Under the pieces are notes generated by a model. The model had not been told where the DNA came from. It ran no database searches and saw nothing but the letters and a program-made list of their open reading frames with translations. From positions 2,618,006 through 2,682,005 of the forward strand of contig JANPYM010000002.1 of NCBI GenBank assembly GCA_025890175.1: a DNA stretch of 64,000 nucleotides, in the 5' to 3' direction. Shown here piece by piece: positions 37,330 to 48,554 of this stretch; positions within the stretch are counted from its first letter, which is position 1; each line of letters opens with the position of its first letter. Origin of the DNA: Ciborinia camelliae (lineage: Eukaryota > Ascomycota > Leotiomycetes > Helotiales > Sclerotiniaceae). A program made the translations under genes and the position numbers.

Positions 37330-38296
37330 CAATTAAAAGTCTGGTCAAAGTATCTAGAACTTGGGGACCCACGTCATCAGTTACTTTCTCAACAGCTAAA
37401 GAAGAGGTGGAAAAGGCGGACAAATATCTTAACAACCAAGCCAGCAATTATCATGTGTTGTGTACTGTCGGTGTTCACTCAAGAGAAGGCGTAGGCTCCG
37501 ATAATATCGTCTAATTCATCTTCTAGTTGCTATATTCTCAGAAATATAACACTGGGCTTACTTACGGCACAAAAATGTACACCAACAGAGATCCCGACGG
37601 CGCTGCCTCTGACCAACAAATTGATACCCACTGGCGCAAGAATCGCAATACTCCAAATTCCGGCGGAGGTCTCTCAGAGATTGGCGTTGACATGAATCGA
37701 AACTTTCACTTCCTTTGGGACTTTCACAAATACTATATCCTAGCATTGCATCGGGAACGGCACCTGACTCTGGCAACCGTCCCAGACATATCTCGACTCG
37801 GAAATCTCTCTGAGCCAGAGTCTATAAATTTAGCTTCGGTTTTCGACCAATTTCCCAATCTATACTGGTATATTGACATTCATTCGACTGCAGAAGATAT
37901 GCTATATTCTTGTGTCGATGATGATGATGAAAACAAAAGATAATCAGTGAAATATATATCTCTGCTGCCCAAGCAGCATCAAACAGAACTGTAGCTGCAA
38001 TGAACGGGGTGGACGGCCCTCTATTTTATGTGCCCAAGTCATCTGCACGGTTGCACGCGACAAGTGGCACTGTCGCTGACATGCTATTCAGAACTAGTGA
38101 GAGGAGAAACATTTACGGGCTTACGACGGAATCCGTTTATTCAATGAATTTTTTCCCCACTATTGAGAAGTTTCAACTGTATGTGGTAGATCCGGTGGCG
38201 GGATTCGGAGAATCTTGTTTGGAAGCAGCGGATATGTCTCTGATCTGGCAGCTAGACAGTCTTTTCTTACTCTGTTTTTCTATTATTTTCTTTTAA
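37330..38296 (+). pseudogene. M14 zinc carboxypeptidase relic (frameshifted)
   Basis: Three frames together carry most of the catalytic landmarks of fungal M14 metallocarboxypeptidases. The zinc motif HxxE appears as VGVHSREGV, with His codon at 37476. Next come RDPDG plus HWRKNRN, then VDMNRNF at about 37690, SEPES, and the third zinc ligand in YIDIHST with His codon at 37881. TSGTVADM and YGLTTES follow, with the presumed catalytic Glu at 38129-38131. Defects: stop codons and a shortened spacer between HSREGV and RDPDG (37491-37526); a double frame change around 37735-37800, where another frame reads PSIASGTAPDSGN; and a frame shift near 37930, where the first frame hits a stop and the next frame continues KIISEIYISAAQAASNRT. 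Splicing does not repair these; the candidate first intron would be only 36 nt. No signal peptide or propeptide was located upstream. This was a secreted digestive-type peptidase. Confidence 0.75.
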
Positions 38297-40825
38297 AAGT
38301 ACTATATTCGTCTGCCCATTGTCCGTTAACATTCATATGAACTATCTCTCTTACCTGTGGTGTTTTCTTTCCCTGGCTTTCTCTGTAGCTTTGAAGTGAA
38401 ATAATCGACATACGCTGACTTCTGTGTCCAATATTCCTGGTGGACATCTCAATGCAACATGAAATGCAGTTGCAAGATTAAACTTTATTCTATAACAAGC
38501 ATCAATCCCGCACATACCCATGTGCTAAGCAAGTATGGACCCCTAGAAGCACATGCTTTCTTTCCTTTTCTGGCTATATACATGAGCTGGCAGCACCATA
38601 ATACGATCAAATATTTCTTCGCAATAACGCCAAATATATAACTCCACAACCAATAACCGTTCAAAGTGGCACCCGGCTGGACTGCCTATATTCAGCCGCC
38701 GTTACACACTAATCTTCGGCTCGGTAATAATGAACGCGGCTAACAACTATGTTCCGGGTATACTCTCAAAGCTTCAGTTACATAGATGAATATCTTTCCG
38801 AATCAATCACATTTCCCCACAGATCGCTAGGCAATGAATATGTGTCAGATTTTGGAAACCCCAAAATCAGTACTTACTCGTTATCACCCCGCGTTTCGCG
38901 AAAGTTTACACTTACCCCTGTCACGGGAGGAAACATAACGACCGGGTATCTGCTGCTCGTAAGTCTTGATTAGGAAATTTCCTCGGTTATTCAGATGGAG
39001 AACGTGACATCAAAAGTCTTGGGATATCCGAATGGTTTTTCCGACCGTTGGGCGTGGAAAACAAGCTTGAATGCTTGATCGTCGGCGAGGACGAGGTGGG
39101 ATGTAAGCTTCAAAAACGAGGATGTCATGCTTAATACGTCTCGGAATGATGTGCAGCCAGGGAGCTACCGTGTGCCGTTGAAATTCATAGCTGAAATTTG
39201 ATTGTTTTATGTGTCTTGAGCTTTGTATGCTGCTGTGACTGCAAGTTGTAGATTCGGCGAATTACTACAGGAAGGCTGGCAATGTCGTTAAGGCATTTGG
39301 GCTTGGCTTACCTATTCCAGGGTCCCGGATTAACCAACAGCATGTGAGATGGACATCATGTACTGCATTGAATGCAGAGTCCTGTGCGTGACCATATATG
39401 GGATGGGCTTTGAATATCTGAACATTTGATCTGAGCCGTATTTGAGCTGCGGTAAGTAAGCAAGCAAGCCATTTTGGAGAGTCCGAAACTTCTGGCGCAG
39501 TCAAAGTTTGGAGACGAGAAATCCACAACAAGGATTTCCGACACGTGTTGAGAGAATTTTTCCAGCTCTTGGAAATTGGGTTTGGGTTTGGTAGTTCGTG
39601 ATGTGTTGATTCATCATTGTGTTGCCATTTTTGCTGTGGTGATCTCTGTGATGAAAGAGAAGAGTCATCTTATATGATGAGGTAGCATGGTACCTAGGTA
39701 GGTACATAACCTTATGGTTCCAAAGTTTGAGGCAGATAGAATCGCCAAATTGATTTTCCGGCAGTTTTAATAATCCTAGTCATCCTACCCCCAATCCCCA
39801 ATCCCCATTCTTGTCGCCAATCAACTTCCCCAAGTTTCTCCGTCTATCCGAGAAAGAAGGCTACTGCGCTATTCGTGCTCGAGTGATGTGTGTAACAACT
39901 GGCCAAGCGTAGCACAGGAATTGTCTGTGGGGAAAATTGTTGGGGGGAAACTGGGATCGTGGAGGCGGGAAAAAAGATCAGATGAAAATTGACAATTATG
40001 CTTATGAGTATGCCTAGTATGGCAATTTCCCCGTGGCACGACAGGTCTAAAATAATCTTCAATCAATCCTCAAAGCCATAATACAATCAGAGGATCATCA
40101 ATCCTCGTGCCCAATCGACCTGCAATAATGGTATTTTCAGATAGCCTACTAAGAAATCCAAATTGTCAATCTGACATAAAACGCAAGCATATGATTTCTC
40201 AAAAGACCCAGTTGGGTACCCTACCAGACCATCCCCATTTTCATCTCCCTGCCATTGCAAGGAAAGGTTTGGAACTTTGGAGAAACTTCCAACCACAAGA
40301 ACCAGCAAAGAGGAAATCAGCTCATGTTCCTCGTGAGGATCTGCATATATTTATATGCTGTGGCCACAATACTACAGGCCCCCTGGTTGCATTAAAGACG
40401 CCAGGAAGCCTTTCAAGTCCTACCGCTACAACATCGTAGATATAATATTGATATATGCCCAAGGATTTCGGCCAGAATAAGGAACCTGCTGCCGTCAGCG
40501 AATGTCAGCACTTCTCCGAAGACAACGTCGGCATCTCAACCGCGACCGTTGGTTTGCCAGTATTTTACGAATTGAAGTTCACCGGAATCGCTGCAGTCAT
40601 TCCCCGCACCTCCAACGGCGTTGAACGTCTTACTGTCGACTCAAGCCCAGGGAATTTCCCGCTTGGAAGCCAAGAAGATACTGGTATCAACGTATTTCTG
40701 TCATATTTCATATTGAGCTGATTACGCTGCACTTGCTGTAATCGATTCGCAAGTTATTTCAGACCCCAATCCACATTTAATCGAGGTGGTGCGGATATTT
40801 TCCTTCGGATATCGGCATCATCTTC
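38297..40825. other. 2.5-kb region, possible second protease relic, then leader of the downstream regulator
   Basis: A frame at 38749-38973 followed by broken frames to about 39200 reads like a decayed beta-rich domain (text such as YSLSPRVSRKFTLTP, later FSDRWAWKTSLN and VQPGSYRVPLKF). That would fit the C-terminal Fn3-like domain of fungal subtilases, but the match is weak. Between 40100 and 40825 there are short open frames, the longest of 88 codons at 40455-40721. These most likely belong to a long leader with upstream frames for the Zn2Cys6 gene. Confidence 0.35.
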
Positions 40826-43268
40826 ATGCCTTCATCAATTGGCTCCGCAAAGATGTTTCATACTTGTAAGTAGATTTTCGAAAAAAGACTTCCGAGTTAC
40901 TGGGTGGAGTAAGAAGATTTCATGCTGATCATTGTTTCAACGTTGTATTAGTTCAAGGGCTGGCACCACCCCGCCAAACGTTAAATGCGGAGCAGATAAT
41001 CCAAGACACTCCAAAACCGACAACAAATGGAGTGACGAAGAGAATTACAACTCCACACGCATGTGCAGAATGTAAACGTCGTAAGATTCGATGTGATGGA
41101 CGACAGCCCTGTGGGCAATGTGTTGGATGTCGATCACCGAAACCATGTTATTACGATAAACATAGGCAGAGGGTGATCCCATCTCGAAAGTACGATGATT
41201 GTGCATTCCAAGTACTGCTTTATGTACTGATTCAAGTAGAACCCTCGATGCTCTCACTCAGTCTCTAGATGAATGTCGTACCGTCCTACGAAGACTTTAT
41301 CCAGATCGAGAGGTGCAGCAATTATTGCCATTGTCGCGAAATGAGCTCGTTGCCCTCATCGACCGCTCCCCAAGAAGTGCGCTCTCGAATACATCTCCCT
41401 CGGGTTCCAATACTTCACCAACATCGCAGGAATATAGATCACCTCTGAATTCTGCCTCTGACGAAGATAGAAGCCTGGCAAATCTTGAACAGATACCTAG
41501 TCAAGATATGGAATGGGATGAGGAAAGAAGGAGCCGAGATCCAATACCCGCTGAGGCGGATGATGTGAATGCTCTATCTCTTTCAGTCGATCGACAGTCC
41601 TCGTACTTAGGTGCGACCTCAATCAAAGCCGCGCTACTTGTTATGCTCAAGGTAGCACCGAGGCTTCGATCTCTCTTGGCACCTTCAAACAGCAAGCAAA
41701 TTCCGGTGAGCAGTAACTATCCCACACCGCGACCGGGAAATTTGGTCAAGGATTTACACACAATTACATGGTCATCCGATGGCCAGACCCTTATTGATGC
41801 ATACTTCAATAGAGTACAAATATTTGTACCGATGCTTGATGAACCCAATTTCAGAGCCGACTTCTTGAGTGGGCGACGTCAAGATGGACCGTGGCTTGCG
41901 TTGTTGAATATGGTATTTGCAATGGGAAGTATCGTCGCGAATAAATCAGATGACCATAATCATATCAATTACTACAACCGAGCAAAAGACCACTTAGGGA
42001 TTGACTCTTTTGGAAGCGGTCATTTAGAAACATTGCAGGCTCTGACATTGATGGGAGGATATTATCTTCACTATATCAATCGTCCAAATATGGCCAATGC
42101 AATCTGTGGAGCAGCACTAAGAATGGCTTGTGCAATGGGCTTACATCGAGAAAGTATACATGAAAATAACGCTGAGAGTACTTTGATTGTAGAACAAAGA
42201 AGAAGAACGTGGTGGAGTTTATTCTGTCTTGATACTTGGGCATCCACAACTTTAGGAAGACCTTCGATGGGTCGATGGGGTCCTGCTGTTACCATGCAGC
42301 CTCCCGAGTCAATACATAATACTGTTTGTACCCCCTTTTCCTCCTTCGGCTGCTTATCGCTAATGCGTATCTAGAATCAAAATATGAATATTATTCCCCT
42401 CATGGAGAATATCAAATTCTGTAAAGTCGCCACACAAATCCAAGATTCTCTCGCCCAAACCCCACTTCTCCGGAGTGATGAGCTCGCAAACCTTGACGGA
42501 CAACTTGTAGAATGGTATGAAAGTCTTCCTTGGATTCTTCGCTCTACAGAACCTTGTCCCGAATCAATATACACTGCTCGATGCGTCATGAAATGGAGAT
42601 ATCAGAACCTACGCATCGTGCTTTACAGGCCCGTGCTTCTGAATCTCGCCAATCGAGGTAACCAAGGAATTTCATCAAACAAGGAAGAACTTTCCGCCGT
42701 CCGAATATGTCGTACCATTGCCCGAGAAACCATCGAAGATATATCACGTGAATGGACACCCAACCAAATGTTAGGATGGAATGGTGTGTGGTTCATGTAT
42801 CAGGCATCTATGATCCCACTCGTCAGTATATTTTGGGAACCCTGGAATACAAATCAAGTTCGCGATTGGCAATCACAAATTGAGGTTGTGCTTGAAGCTT
42901 TTGATGGCATGGCCGATTGGTCGTTGGCTGCTAGACGAAGTAGGGAAGTGGTGAGCAAGATGTATGAAGCTAGCAAACGACCTTTAACGAGACAACCGAG
43001 TCCGGGATTGAGCCAGATTTCAGATGATATTAACCGGATGGGTGGAATGGACGGGAGACATTATATGGATAGTGAGATGTTGCAACAAGTTGAGATTATG
43101 GGAGAAGAACAATTGATGATGCTTGATAATGGGGGCATATGGGATTTGGACGGGATGTTATGGGGAAACCTGCCTGATGGTTTGGATATGCCTTATGATG
43201 GTCTACCAATGCAATATGATGATTCTGGGATGGGGCCATTCGAAGGGTCATATATTATTCATCAATGA
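40826..43268 (+). CDS. Zn2Cys6 transcription factor, CLR-2/ClrB/ManR-like
   Basis: Four exons: 40826-40865, 40952-41189, 41240-42323, 42375-43268; 751 residues. Introns of 86, 50 and 51 bp are GT..AG and the total is in frame. The short first exon was found by frame logic: it gives MPSSIGSAK then MFHT, joining to FQGLAPPRQ. A second in-frame ATG at 40853 is the alternative start. The Zn cluster uses Cys 51, 54, 61, 67, 70 and 79, with an extra Cys 73. It is followed by the distinctive YYDKHRQRVIPSRKTLDAL and LDECRTVLRRLYPDREVQQL. The fungal-specific TF domain runs from about LIDAYFNRVQIFVPMLDEP through GPWLALLNMVFAMGSI, GYYLHYINRPNMANAI and RRRTWWSLFCLDTWASTTLGRP. The C-terminus is Met/Asp/Gly-rich, acidic, and probably activating. 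From memory the Zn-cluster tail and TF domain resemble CLR-2/ClrB/ManR, activators of cellulase and mannanase genes. The assignment to that subfamily is less certain than the TF class. Confidence 0.9.
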
Positions 43269-44858
43269 TTGATTGGTTGGCCCATGGCTAAGATATTTCA
43301 TCGTCTACAAAGAGCGGATCTCTTATTAAAATGGGAGGGGACCTTGGCATTCTTTGAGGGCTAGCGAGGGGGTATGGTTTGTTCTGGGTGGACTCGGCGG
43401 TCACAACTATCGTTTCTTTGTTTGCGTATATGAGCTACGAATTGAACGTATTTTTATGATGATACCATTATATCAATCTATAATTTCACACACGGAGTTC
43501 AAACAGCGTGAAAAAACAAGCCTGGCAACATCATCTCGGTAACCCTATTTTTGGGGCCTTCAATATTAAATATACCTCGTCATGTACATTGTACTGCATT
43601 CTCTAATATAGTTACATTTACTTGAGCACTTCACCACACACCGCACTCCGTCCCGCGGCTTATCTGTATCGAGAAAATAATGCACGCGCCAATAGGTATC
43701 TATAGTATCTAGATCCCGAATACATTCGCTAACCTACCACCGCGTGTGGATTATACCTAGCACGTATCTTGAAAGGACGATTGCACTCCGGTGACTTCGG
43801 TTTTGTGTGTAGTGATAATGTTGGATGTCAATTCACTTTCATCTAAATGCCATATCAACTGTATATAATACCCGTGGACATATTAGATACATATTTTAAA
43901 CAGTACCCACTCATGTAGCGTGGTTAGACAAAATTCAACAACTCACCACTCCAATCGAAAATCAAGTAGGTATGCATAGATAAATCCCCATACATTCATT
44001 CACCCCTTTATCTGCATTGAAAATCCGGGGGAAACTACCTTTTTATTATCCAACAAGGTACATACAATACAACATATACCAGGTACATACTAGTAATACA
44101 ATCCAATCTACTTAGATTTTGCAATTTCCTCCCGATCCAAGCAAACTCCTCATTCTCATATAGAACGTCGGGCCATAATTTCCTTTCTCTCCCCTCATCT
44201 CTAACCCCTCACTCCTCACTCCTCCTCCCCTCCCCATACTGAAAAAATATAGGCCCTTCTCTGACTCGTCATGACTCATAAGAATTTTACTCGCTACCAA
44301 ATTTCACCAAAGTTGTATTCCAATACGGAGAATTTAGGCGAAGTGGTGTCTTGCAAGTTTCTGCAGTGAAACATACCTAGGTACTGGCATATAGGTGCGT
44401 GGACAAGCGAATGCGGAGATGCTGTACTAACTGTGTTAGAACTGCACGACAGATGTATTACAACCTTCTAGTAGCATATGATTATGTATTGTAACAGAAA
44501 TACCCCCACCTTTCCCTCATGATCTACTGCATGCATACATGATGTTGTGCGATGCATATTGCACAGAATTTCTGGTTCTGTTGAACCTCGTGATTTGTAT
44601 GTATGGCTATCATGCTTTTATGCATCATCTCCGCTTTAAACCGGACTCGCCTCTCTGTATAAATAAATGTAAGATTACATTGATTTGGTATCTATTCATT
44701 ATGATATCATTATTGCTTAGCCATGGCCCGATGACACTCGCAAATCTTCGTCAATCTTTGTCTAATCCATCCACATCTCAATGTGCATGGCATTCATTCC
44801 CCTTGTTCCCGGATCATATGCCCCCAAACCCTTTTGCCAAACACCTCTATTCGCTTGT
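43269..44858. other. 1.6-kb convergent intergenic region
   Basis: Between the 3' ends of the Zn2Cys6 gene and ULA1. AT-leaning with short unrelated frames. A TACCTAGGTA half-site is at about 44378. No gene supported. Confidence 0.5.
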
Positions 44859-46684
44859 CTAATATTCTCTTTTTGTTGAATCAGATATCCCCAAAACTTG
44901 TGTCCTACTCGTGATACCATCAAATATGCATGTGTTGTCGATTGGTACATATTGTTTCGTGATGATTTTGATGATTTCTTGTGCCACCATTCCCCCGGTT
45001 AATGAAGATATATTGTGTAATTCTCCTCCTTTAGCTCGCGCTACTTCTTCGGCAGCTTTCTTGACACGTGGATTGGAAGAGGCATGTGGGATTTCTTTCT
45101 CGATTTGGGCCAGGATTTCGGGTGAAGTGGCTGATGGTGAATGGGAAGTTGCACGGAGAGTCAAGTAAATTGGGAGGTTTGACAATGGCATCATTGTGAA
45201 AGGGGCGTTTTCATCATTCTCAAATTCCGACTCTGCTAGCATGTTAGTCTAAACTCTTCAAACAGGGGGATAAACGGTGAACATGCTTGTAATCTTTTGC
45301 AAGTCTGTCTTCGGATCCGAGCCTCGAATAAGCTTGATGAAAGCAGCATTCTTACAGAATACCTCCACTTCCTCCAATTTGATATCCTTGCCACGTGGAT
45401 GTGCCCGAATAGTCTCTAGCACTTCCTGAACATCCGAGCGAGCTTTCGCCTTATAGATATTCTGGAGTTGTACATATATATTTGATTGCGCCTTCATGTC
45501 TGGGACGGACCCTGGAAGTGGGAGCTCATTATGCATCACATAGAACTTTTTGATAGCATCAGCTATAATCCAGAAATCCAATTCTGACTCTGCCTAAATT
45601 CGTGCTAGTTAGCATTGGAACCGCTAAACTGGAACACCCTCAACATACCTCGGTTGGTTTATACTCGAATATTTCTTTCACCGAACTTTCTAAACTTCGA
45701 GCAGAGATTGTTTTCAGCACAGCTGCAACAGCCTCGTCAAAGTTCTCTTCTCCACCTTCGGCATTATTTCTTCTTGTGCCATTTGAAACTGTCTTCCTGA
45801 ACTCCGTCTTTTCTTTGTATGTAATTGGGTATGAACCATGCTCTCCTTTCCACTTTCCCAAAAAATGCAAGAGCAGAACTAGGTAAGGTATATGTCCATG
45901 CTCATGATCACTGAGAATATCGATGTTTTTGGTCAGATCTGTTGCGAAACTCAAAAGTTCTGGCCACGGATGCAAGAGCCGTAAATCTGTTGTAGCCGTC
46001 GAGTCCGGATGAGTATCGACAATAGGAAAGTTTCCTGGTAGATGTGTCTTGAAATATGAGTAAAATCCGGCGGAGTGTATACTGACGAGAGGAACTTTGT
46101 GGGTTGCGCTGTACTTTTCTGCTAGGGCGAGTATTCTAGGATCGATAGGAAACGAGTATATGATTAATGTATATTTATGTTGTTGGTCTGCCTCAAATAC
46201 TTGGTGTATTTTGTCATCCTGCATACACATTCAGTTAGCACATAGATTGGTGAACAAGCGGGCTTGAAAAGTGTACCTTGAGCTTTGGATACCAGTCCCC
46301 CTTCACATCTGGATTGAGTTCTTGTAAAAGTTTCACACATTGTTCTGCCCTTGATTGTCCCAAGCTCTCCTCATCGAGAAAGAAATTGACACCTAGATCA
46401 GCCTCATTCACGAGTGCATCATCCGCAATTGTGAATTTTCCGATGCCTAATGTTGGTTAGCTCTACACATTTCCATCGGCTTGTTACATACCTGGAAGAA
46501 CTAAATTCTTCAAAGTCTCAACGCCAACTGTACCAGAACCCGAGTTCAGTAGTAATAAATTGGCGTTTTCTAATGCTGCCTGTCCTGAAGCTGCCCATAA
46601 TCGCAATTGTCTGTCATATTTCTTCTCCTTATCGGAAGGCCCTTGAAGGATAGGAGGGGTTTGTTCTGTAACTACTACCGACAT
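44859..46684 (-). CDS. ULA1: NEDD8-activating enzyme E1 regulatory subunit (Ula1/APPBP1)
   Basis: Partner of Uba3 in the heterodimeric E1 that activates NEDD8/Rub1 for cullin neddylation. Five exons on the minus strand: 46684-46492, 46446-46277, 46218-45649, 45593-45287, 45232-44859; 537 residues, close to APPBP1 length. Visible: [46 protein letters not shown] restored across intron 1 into [22 protein letters not shown], then LNPDVKGDW. The centre is weakly conserved. Near the end are [23 protein letters not shown] and [10 protein letters not shown]. The active-site cysteine is absent, as expected for this subunit. Introns 1-3 are GT..AG. Intron 4 fits best as a GC-AG intron (45286-45233, 54 nt). 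The GT donor alternative (ACC/gtttat with acceptor gcagag) also keeps frame but uses a poor acceptor. The extreme C-terminus (SDSTKREY) is unlike relatives and may hide another splice. Divergent from the ribose-5-phosphate isomerase gene. Confidence 0.92.
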
Positions 46685-47188
46685 TTTTTAAAAAGGACAA
46701 GAATGAACGGTGGAGTGTCGGATGTGTAGAGTAGAGAAGACAGATTTGCAAGTCCTTAATAAATTATCCAGAAAATGTATGAGTGTATGTATGAGTATGG
46801 TGAAATAGGGAAACTCAGAACAACATATGTCAATAATATATCAAGAAACCGTCATCACAGCCGTACCATCCTTCTCAGAAGCCTTGCTTATTTAAGAACG
46901 ATCGCTCTTATCTGCACGTGCTATAGCTGCAGGTGGTACATCGAAAGCTCTTATCTTAGCTTCTCTTCTTAGCTTTAGCTCAATCATTGATTACTTCACA
47001 CCGGAAAAACCGTCGGATCATCCATGGATGTCAATCCATCTTATTATTCAGCAATGTCCCATGTCAAAAAATCTAGTCCGGCCACGGCCATCCCACTTGG
47101 CTCACCCCACCATTTATTTAACAGCAACTAGTATAGTAATTCATCATTCTCATTAAATCCCCAAGTACAGTTCCTACCCCGAGTTTTG
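46685..47188. promoter_or_regulatory. Divergent promoter ULA1 / ribose-5-phosphate isomerase
   Basis: 504-bp head-to-head interval. AT-rich near ULA1, with a GC-richer patch around 47075-47115 (ccggccacggccatcccacttggctcacccc) and pyrimidine-rich text toward the isomerase start. No factor site assigned. Confidence 0.5.
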
Positions 47189-48554
47189 ATGGAAATAAAT
47201 CCTCGCCATCTTGCTTTCAGATTTCTTCACTCAAACGCATGTACATTGGCTCATTCCATTCATAATATACATCCGATAAGGTCAAGATTCTTCAAGAACT
47301 CTACAACCTCGACCCATCGTTCATTTACCAGTACACGCTTTGGTCCCACTAGGAGTCATTCCACTAGGAGTCATTCCGGCAGCATAAACCCAAACTTCTC
47401 ACAATTTTTAGACAAATCAAAACCAAATTTATCGAGCATAACCAATCGATACTTCACGAACTCAATGGCTTCTTCCAATCCAGCCATTCCCGGCCAGTCC
47501 TCAGCCTCCTCGAATCCGACAGTTCCGGCTGCTGAACATGCCATTCCTTCCCATAACTACACAAACCTTTCCCCGGTAGAAGCCTCAAAACGTCGAGCTG
47601 CATATAAAGCAGTCGAGGATCACTTTGATCCCTCTTACAAATATATCGGAATTGGTTCAGGTAGTACTGTCGTTTACGTGGTGGAAGCTATTGCCGCCAA
47701 AGGTCGAGATATCACCTCCCGGATGATCTTTGTTCCTACTGGTGATCAAAGTAAACAATTGATCATTGAAGCCGGTCTGCCTTTGGGAAGCATCGATTCT
47801 TTACCCCCAGTAGCCGTGGAACCTCTTCATCTTAGTGGGGATGCTGCCTTCGATGTTTCCACGGGTCTGCAGGATCTAGGATTAAAGGGAAAACGTGAAA
47901 GTCTTGACGTTGCATTCGACGGGGCGGATGAAATCGATGAGGATCTGAACTGCATAAAAGGAGGTGGAGCTTGTCTTTTCCAAGAGAAGCTGGTTGCAAC
48001 ATCTTCCAAGAAGTTTGTTTGCGTAGCAGGTCAGTAATGAACTTGGGCCGTGAGCTTGCCACTCTGACCAATGCTAACAATGGATAGATTACCGAAAACT
48101 CCAACCTCGTCTCCTCACTTCTTGGAAAGCTATTCCAATTGAGGTTGCACCATTGGCCGCCCCAACCATAAAAAGAATTCTCATCACACTCGGATCTCCA
48201 GATCCAAAAATCAGACAAGGTGGAAGCGCGAAAGCTGGACCAGTTGTAACGGACAACGGCATGTGGATCATCGATGCGCCTTTCCCTCAACTTTTGATTC
48301 ATTCGGATTTGAAAGGACATGACAAGGGGGATGGAGAGAATGGGACTTGGGAAGTGCATAACTTAGGAAGAAGACTAAAGAGAATAGTTGGAGTACTGGA
48401 AACCGGTCTCTTTCATGGTAGAAATGGTGCTCAGGTTGCTAATGCTGGAGAAGAAAGTGGTGGACAAAAGCCAATAGCTGCATATTTCGGCATGGAAGAT
48501 GGAAATGTTCAGATTCGCACGGCGACCGAACATGGCGTGAAGTCGAGATCTTGA
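47189..48554 (+). CDS. RKI1: Ribose-5-phosphate isomerase with N-terminal extension
   Basis: Interconverts ribose-5-phosphate and ribulose-5-phosphate in the non-oxidative pentose phosphate pathway. Two exons, 47189-48029 and 48088-48554, with a 58-bp GT..AG intron; 435 residues from the first ATG. RpiA-type marks: [44 protein letters not shown] (catalytic region with the Asp-Gly-Ala-Asp-Glu box), and after the intron DYRKLQPRL. Also present are [20 protein letters not shown] and [17 protein letters not shown]. The core enzyme starts near residue 125. The ~92 residues before the internal Met at 47465 ([10 protein letters not shown]) are basic, Ser/Thr/His-rich and almost without acidic residues, like a mitochondrial presequence. 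Initiation at 47465 would give a 343-residue cytosolic form of usual length. Which start dominates is unknown. Confidence 0.95.
47346..47375 (+). repeat. 15-bp perfect tandem repeat in the RKI1 leader peptide
   Basis: ccactaggagtcatt occurs twice back to back and adds an in-frame duplicate [10 protein letters not shown] to the basic extension. An in-frame slippage event suggests the extension tolerates length change. Confidence 0.9.

Noticed and set aside
37491..37526. Candidate 36-nt intron that would remove stop codons in the carboxypeptidase
   Set aside because: Too short for a fungal spliceosomal intron and it would not fix the other frameshifts.
44762..44950. Alternative C-terminus for ULA1 in another frame through a possible gtagga..ttag intron
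   Set aside because: It yields no more family-like residues than the direct frame; left as an uncertainty in the gene entry.
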